Shown one piece after another: positions 6,636 to 9,978 of a DNA stretch of 9,978 nt (the first letter of the stretch is position 1; the number at the start of each line of letters is the position of its first letter). Source of the stretch: Deltaproteobacteria bacterium (lineage in GTDB: Bacteria > Desulfobacterota > B13-G15 > RBG-16-54-18); NCBI GenBank assembly GCA_003646745.1, contig QMLM01000038.1:1-9978 (forward strand), in the 5' to 3' direction. The notes below the pieces were generated by a model. The model saw only the letters and a program-made list of their open reading frames with translations, was not told the origin of the DNA and did not search any database. The position numbers and the translations under genes were made by a program.

Positions 6636-7023
6636 CTATTACCATTTTTCCTCTCCCCTCTGCTACCAAAGACCCATCTTCTAAATAGGCGGCGGTTTTT
6701 ATCTCTAATATTCCCTTGATAACTCTCTCCAGGTTTCCCTTAAAGATCACTCGGCTGCCCAAGGGTATGGGCTTACGGTATCTCACCTCCATCCTCGCTG
6801 TAACCGCATCGTAACCCAAATACATGGCATTCCACCCCAACAGCTCATCAAAGATCAAGCTAATAACCCCCCCGTGAAGGTACTTAGACCAACCCCGATA
6901 ACGATCGTGGGCAATAAATTCCGCCCTTACCCCTTTATCGCCATCTCTGATAACCTCTAATTTCAGGCCATCGTGGTTTTTTTTACCACATACAAAACAG
7001 TGGTTATCCTTGATAAGTTCCAC
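6622..7023 (-). CDS. PaaI-like hotdog-fold thioesterase
   Basis: This is a 133-residue single-hotdog protein predicted to hydrolyse an acyl-CoA thioester in the cytoplasm. It shows the N-terminal CFVCGxxNxxGL motif (Cys9, Cys12), the core YLHGGVISLIFDELLGW with the HGG turn (50-52) and acidic D59/E60 on the long helix, and the strand MEVRYRKPIPLGSRVIFKG typical of the PaaI/4HBT group. The start is GTG at 7021-7023, one base after the TAA of the TIM-barrel gene, with AAGGGGGAAG upstream, so it is the last gene of a coupled operon. The acyl group is unknown. Its stop lies inside the end of the convergent lipoprotein gene. Confidence 0.92.
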   Translation of the reverse strand: MELIKDNHCFVCGKKNHDGLKLEVIRDGDKGVRAEFIAHDRYRGWSKYLHGGVISLIFDELLGWNAMYLGYDAVTARMEVRYRKPIPLGSRVIFKGNLERVIKGILEIKTAAYLEDGSLVAEGRGKMVIVNSK

Positions 7024-7024
7024 T

Positions 7025-7810
7025 TTAACTTCCCCCTTCCTCTGTCCCCTTAAGATATTTCCTCACCATTTCGAAACTCCTTGCTAATTCCTCCTCTTGA
7101 TGTACTTCAAGGGTGTAGATCAGAGTATGCTGCTGATTCCCGAGGAAGCGAAAAAATTTGGGAAAGTCGAACTTTCCATCTCCAGGGGGAAGGTGTTGGT
7201 CTTCTTTCCCGTTATTGTCGTGGATATGTACCTCCACCAGTCTGTTACCTAATCTCCTTATCCACTCTTCCCAGCCAATTTTGCCAAAGACGAGCCAGTG
7301 GCCGGTATCAAAGCAAAAACCAAAGTGTGGGGAATTGATCGCTTCCAGAAGCATCTCCAAAGTCTCTGGCCCTTCTTCAAAAACATTTTCTAATGCCAGC
7401 GTCACCCCCAAATCTTCTGCTCTCTTCACCAAAGGTGCCCACATCTCCACACTCCCCTTAAACCACAGATCTTGAAACTCACCATAACGCCACTTATCAT
7501 ATCCAGGATGACAAACCACAACCTTAGGTCTGATCAGAGCCGCTAGATGGAGGATTTCCTCCAGTCTTTCCCTGGTGGCCATTCTGATTTTGCTGTCCAC
7601 CCCCCCGGGTGCCAAGTCCATGTAAGGGGCGTGAAAGGTATAGGAGATGTCGCTCAGGCTTAATGCTTCTCCGAGGCGCCGTACGTCCTCATCACGACAC
7701 TTATCTAGGGCAAAGGAGTCAAAATATATCTCTGGATGAATCTTCCTTCGAATGGCCTCATCTTGGCGCGCCAGAAGGATCTCGTAAGGAACGGTGGTTT
7801 GGACGATCAT
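7025..7810 (-). CDS. Sugar phosphate isomerase/epimerase-like TIM-barrel protein
   Basis: This about 261-residue protein belongs to the xylose isomerase-like/AP endonuclease 2 TIM-barrel superfamily (PF01261). The metal-site pattern is complete: a catalytic-type His in SYTFHAPYMDL (about 60), CHPG (about 101), Glu in LALENV (about 141), FDTGH (Asp168, His171), HIHDN (about 195-199), the HLPPGDGKFDF loop and Glu in LEVH (about 235). Family members interconvert sugars or epimerise keto-sugars with a divalent metal; the substrate is unknown here. The ATG at 7808-7810 shares its A with the TGA of the upstream channel gene (TGATG) and has GAGAGGG 7 bases upstream. A GTG three bases earlier is less well placed. 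It sits between a K+ channel and a thioesterase gene with no spacing on either side. Confidence 0.9.
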   Translation of the reverse strand: MIVQTTVPYEILLARQDEAIRRKIHPEIYFDSFALDKCRDEDVRRLGEALSLSDISYTFHAPYMDLAPGGVDSKIRMATRERLEEILHLAALIRPKVVVCHPGYDKWRYGEFQDLWFKGSVEMWAPLVKRAEDLGVTLALENVFEEGPETLEMLLEAINSPHFGFCFDTGHWLVFGKIGWEEWIRRLGNRLVEVHIHDNNGKEDQHLPPGDGKFDFPKFFRFLGNQQHTLIYTLEVHQEEELARSFEMVRKYLKGTEEGGS

Positions 7811-8865
7811 CACGACACCCTCTCGCCCAGCATGTGAGCTGACCTTACTAATTGTTCTAACATCTCCAAATGCTTTCTTTCACCGAGGACAATGAGGATA
7901 TCACCCTTTTCGATCAAAGTTTCTGAAGAGGGGTTGAAGATCATCTCCCCTGATTCCTTTCTGATGGCTACTACAATTAATCCCAAATCGCGCCTAATCC
8001 CCGATTCCCTCAAGGGTTTTCCTCTGAATCTAGTGTCATCCTCAACGGTGATTTCCTCCAGTTGGAGTTCAAGATGCCTTTTTTGCACCACCAGATCGAC
8101 AAAGTCTACAACATTTGGCCTAAGTACGGCGTTAACCATCCTGGCAGCACCCATTAGATAGGGTGATACCACACGATTTGCCCCTGCGCTTAGCAGTTTC
8201 CTCTCCGCCCCCTCTTCATCGGCCCGACTGAGGATATAGAGGTTGGGATTTAAGGATCTGGCCGACAGCGTGATGTAGAGGTTGTCAGCATCAGAGCGTA
8301 CAGAAGCAATAAGGGCTTTGGCCTTTTCTACTCCAGCCCTGATAAGGGTTTCGTCCTCTGTGGCATCTCCCTCTACATAGGGGAACCCGTCCTCCTCAAT
8401 TAATTTTATCCTCTCTAGGTCTTTTTCTATTACTACGAAGGGGACATTTTCGCGTCCGAACTCCTTGGCAATAAAGGAGCCGATACGACCATAGCCACAT
8501 AAGATAAAATGATTTTTTAACTTTTTAACCCTTTTCTCCAATTTTCTCCTCCCTAGAATCTTTCGCAGTTGGCCGGCGATGATGGTTTGAGATATGTTCC
8601 CGACGATATAGGCCATCATGCCGAAACTAAACAGAATAAGGAATACAGTAAATATCCTCCCTTGCCTTGATAGGTGATAAACCTCTCCGTAGCCTACTGT
8701 GGTAATAGTTATGACGGTCATATATAGGGAATCAAGGAGGCTCCACCCCTCAATAAATTTGTAACCCAGAGTTCCCCCTATGAGGAGGGATAAGATAATA
8801 AGAAAGGCTATAGCTAAATGACGTAAGAGAACCAAAAGAGATATCTCCCTTCTATGAACATCCAA
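7810..8865 (-). CDS. Two-transmembrane potassium channel with RCK (TrkA-N/TrkA-C) domains
   Basis: This is an inner-membrane K+ channel subunit of the MthK/Kch type. From the N-terminus: TM1 at about 13-35, a pore loop with the selectivity filter TVGYGE (56-61), TM2 at about 69-95, and a basic linker (101-117). The RCK_N Rossmann domain shows GYGRIG (124-129), an acidic strand end VVIEKD, and GDATEDETL. The RCK_C domain at about 265-345 has FRGKPLRESGIR and GDILIVLGE. RCK domains gate such channels by ligands such as Ca2+ or nucleotides. Length (about 350) is normal. The reading frame opens at TTG 8863-8865, which has no ribosome site and lies only 4 bases from a TATAAT, so translation would be nearly leaderless. 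TTG 8833-8835, with AGAAGGGAG upstream, is the alternative and still keeps TM1. It is the first gene of the channel/TIM-barrel/thioesterase operon. Confidence 0.95.
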   Translation of the reverse strand: MDVHRREISLLVLLRHLAIAFLIILSLLIGGTLGYKFIEGWSLLDSLYMTVITITTVGYGEVYHLSRQGRIFTVFLILFSFGMMAYIVGNISQTIIAGQLRKILGRRKLEKRVKKLKNHFILCGYGRIGSFIAKEFGRENVPFVVIEKDLERIKLIEEDGFPYVEGDATEDETLIRAGVEKAKALIASVRSDADNLYITLSARSLNPNLYILSRADEEGAERKLLSAGANRVVSPYLMGAARMVNAVLRPNVVDFVDLVVQKRHLELQLEEITVEDDTRFRGKPLRESGIRRDLGLIVVAIRKESGEMIFNPSSETLIEKGDILIVLGERKHLEMLEQLVRSAHMLGERVS

Positions 8866-8869
8866 AGAT

Positions 8870-8875
8870 ATTATA
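8870..8875 (-). promoter_or_regulatory. Perfect -10 box upstream of the channel gene
   Basis: TATAAT on the minus strand would initiate near 8863, at or just inside the TTG start of the channel gene. No convincing -35 box lies 16-18 bases upstream; those bases read TTATAT. If real, transcription begins at the start codon, or the true start is the internal TTG at 8835. Confidence 0.35.
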
Positions 8876-8903
8876 ACTTTTGCCCAAAGGCAATATAAAG
8901 TTT
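8876..8903. repeat. Inverted repeat in the divergent channel/Gate intergenic region
   Basis: TTGCC (8880-8884) and GGCAA (8889-8893) form a perfect 5-bp palindrome around CAAA. Outer AACTTT/AAAGTT arms flank it asymmetrically. It sits directly behind the -10 box of the channel gene and before the Gate pair, where a repressor or activator could act on both. The size is modest and chance occurrence cannot be excluded. Confidence 0.3.
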
Positions 8904-8936
8904 GGGGAGAATTTCCTTGAGGAAGGAAGTTCTTTT

Positions 8937-9437
8937 ATGACAGAATGGGATGATAAAGATGATAAAAAGTACTTTATAACATCTGGGAGGAGCCTTGAGA
9001 TGGAAGAGACCTTTTTTGCCTTGGCTCTTTCGGGACTTAAACGGGGGATCTATACCTTTTTAGATCTCCTCAAATTTCTGCTGCCTGTCTACACCATCAT
9101 TTTCTTTTTGCAAGAGGGAGGGTTCCTAAAGGAGTGGGCAACCCTTTTTAGCCCTTATATGTCTATTTTCGGGCTTCCGGGAGAAGCAGCCATCCCCTTA
9201 ATTTTAGGTAATATACTCAATATATACGCTGCCTTAGGTGCCTTAGCTGGCCTACACCTGAGTGGGGCGGAGATAACGATCATCTCTCTAATGCTTTTGA
9301 TTTCTCATAACCAGATTATGGAAGGTGCCGTTCTATTCAAAGTGCGGCCGATCTTTGTCCTTCTGGTCCCTTTTAGGCTGTTCCTCTCTATTTTGGTGGC
9401 AGTGACCTTGAACCCTTTGATACACGAGATATTATGA
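8937..9437 (+). CDS. Gate-domain ('nucleoside recognition') integral membrane protein, first of a pair
   Basis: This is a membrane protein of the Gate/nucleoside-recognition family (PF07670), the domain shared by SpmA/SpmB, FeoB and concentrative nucleoside transporters. The pattern LKRGIYTFLDLLKFLLPVYTIIFFL, then LFSPYMSIFGLPGEAAIPLILGNILNIYAALGAL, then ITIISLMLLISHNQIMEGAVL is that of the short stand-alone members, with four to five hydrophobic segments. The ATG at 8937 has AAGGAAG 7 bases upstream and gives 166 residues with an acidic, lysine-rich soluble start. The ATG at 9000, with AGGAG at 7 bases, would give 145 residues, nearer the family length. The frame also opens earlier at a TTG (8880) without a good site. 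Its TGA overlaps the next gene's ATG. What it transports, if anything, is unknown. Confidence 0.87.
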   Translation: MTEWDDKDDKKYFITSGRSLEMEETFFALALSGLKRGIYTFLDLLKFLLPVYTIIFFLQEGGFLKEWATLFSPYMSIFGLPGEAAIPLILGNILNIYAALGALAGLHLSGAEITIISLMLLISHNQIMEGAVLFKVRPIFVLLVPFRLFLSILVAVTLNPLIHEIL

Positions 9438-9850
9438 TAAGAGATTACCTGACGTCTCTTTTTTCCTTCTCTTTTATGATCCTTATTATCATTATTCCTC
9501 TCTTTGTAGTCCTCGAGATATTAGAGAAGAGATGGTTGCGAAAGGCCTCCTGGGCACGTCCATTTAAGGCTCTGGGTTTGTCAACTGAGGCCTGTTTTCC
9601 TCTTCTTTCGGGTCTCATCTTCGGGCTCTTTTATGGGGCTGGGTTGATCATCGATTTTCTAAAGAACTCGAGGTTAAATGCCAAAGAGACCCTTGCCATC
9701 TTGGTCTTTCTCTCCATCTTCCACAGTGCCTTTGAGGACACCCTTTTATTTCTCGCTGCGGGGGCCAATTTTTTCCTCATTACCATTCCAAGGGTGATCT
9801 TGGCCCTTTCAGTTCTCATTGTCTTAAAGTATATACGCATCGGCGAGTAG
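9434..9850 (+). CDS. Gate-domain ('nucleoside recognition') integral membrane protein, second of a pair
   Basis: This is a 138-residue, very hydrophobic protein with about four membrane segments. The conserved stretch is FPLLSGLIFGLFYGAGLIIDFLK, then LNAKETLAILVFLSIFHSAFEDTLLFLAAGAN, which matches the second-type partner found beside the first Gate protein in many bacteria. The start ATG overlaps the preceding TGA as ATGA, so the two are translationally coupled and probably form one complex, comparable in layout to spmA-spmB. There is nothing else for sporulation here, so a spore role is not implied. Function is unassigned: a small-molecule or ion carrier is possible but not shown. No strong terminator follows within the window. 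Confidence 0.86.
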   Translation: MIRDYLTSLFSFSFMILIIIIPLFVVLEILEKRWLRKASWARPFKALGLSTEACFPLLSGLIFGLFYGAGLIIDFLKNSRLNAKETLAILVFLSIFHSAFEDTLLFLAAGANFFLITIPRVILALSVLIVLKYIRIGE

Positions 9851-9899
9851 AAGTTTGAAGTAGTATTTACGGACCTTATCATGTTTTTGAGGTCGAAAC

Positions 9900-9927
9900 T
9901 TGCAGACAGATTAATTTCATCTATAAT
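9900..9927 (+). promoter_or_regulatory. Promoter-like site in the right-end non-coding region
   Basis: TTGCAG (9900-9905, three of six consensus bases) and a perfect TATAAT (9922-9927) are 16 bases apart. Initiation near 9934 would transcribe the hairpin at 9951-9973 and whatever lies beyond the window. Confidence 0.35.
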
Positions 9928-9950
9928 AAAAACTGTAAAGGCGATTTTTG

Positions 9951-9973
9951 GTCAGGGAGCTATTGCCCCTGAC
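9951..9973. repeat. Perfect 7-bp inverted repeat (hairpin) at the right edge
   Basis: GTCAGGG (9951-9957) and CCCTGAC (9967-9973) are exact complements around a 9-base spacer. No T-run follows on the minus strand, and the plus strand continues AGGCA to the window end, so it is not a plain intrinsic terminator on what can be seen. It could be a leader hairpin, an operator, or the end of a mobile or repetitive element continuing past the edge. Confidence 0.5.
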
Positions 9974-9978
9974 AGGCA

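Noticed and set aside
7081..7842. Several plus-strand open frames opposite the TIM-barrel gene
   Set aside because: They are antisense shadows with proline/serine-rich translations, and the minus-strand frame carries the full metal-site pattern.
9851..9901. Nested inverted repeats AAGTTT/AAACTT and GACCT/AGGTC after the Gate pair
   Set aside because: The arms are short, the internal loops unequal and there is no T-run, so this is not a convincing terminator.

Overview
The window looks like an ordinary chromosomal segment of a diderm (Gram-negative) bacterium. Pointers are a periplasmic binding protein with a signal peptide but no lipobox, a lipoprotein metallopeptidase of a family best known from proteobacteria, bacterial Shine-Dalgarno sites, and frequent GTG/TTG starts. 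A DUF6485 cysteine-rich protein and a pair of Gate-domain membrane proteins would fit an anaerobe of the Desulfobacterota/deltaproteobacterial type. The lineage is inference only. I see no phage, transposase, CRISPR, toxin or defence genes, and no tRNA or rRNA.

Left end (1-963, + strand): two damaged genes in a row. The first is the 3' two thirds of a type III pantothenate kinase (coaX) with two in-frame TAA codons. The second is a small membrane-anchored protein whose conserved C-terminal module is split from its start by a one-base frame change at a run of seven A's. Either this is a decaying patch or the underlying sequence is locally poor.

Centre left (998-5014, - strand): five genes read leftwards. 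First comes an ABC importer: a NitT/TauT-like binding protein, its permease, and an ATPase carrying a C-terminal TOBE-like domain. It is followed by a DUF6485 protein and a short Ppx/GppA phosphatase. The last two are packed so tightly that the stop of one abuts the ribosome site of the other.

Centre (5170-6635, + strand): a dodecin with its own promoter and terminator, then a lipoprotein of the predicted-aminopeptidase family with an HELVH zinc motif. The lipoprotein gene converges on, and overlaps by 14 bases, the next leftward operon.

Right (6622-8865, - strand): a three-gene operon of a TrkA-N/RCK-gated K+ channel, a sugar-phosphate-isomerase-like TIM-barrel protein and a PaaI-type hotdog thioesterase. 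The genes overlap or sit one base apart. Divergent from it (8937-9850, + strand) is a pair of Gate ('nucleoside recognition') membrane proteins joined by an ATGA overlap. The last 128 bases hold no gene but show a promoter-like site and a perfect 7-bp hairpin.

The most useful second looks are the two adjacent broken genes, the mixed-type ABC transporter, the Trp-less dodecin, the DUF6485-Ppx pairing, and the Gate pair opposite a K+ channel. Nothing here amounts to a clearly new multi-gene system.
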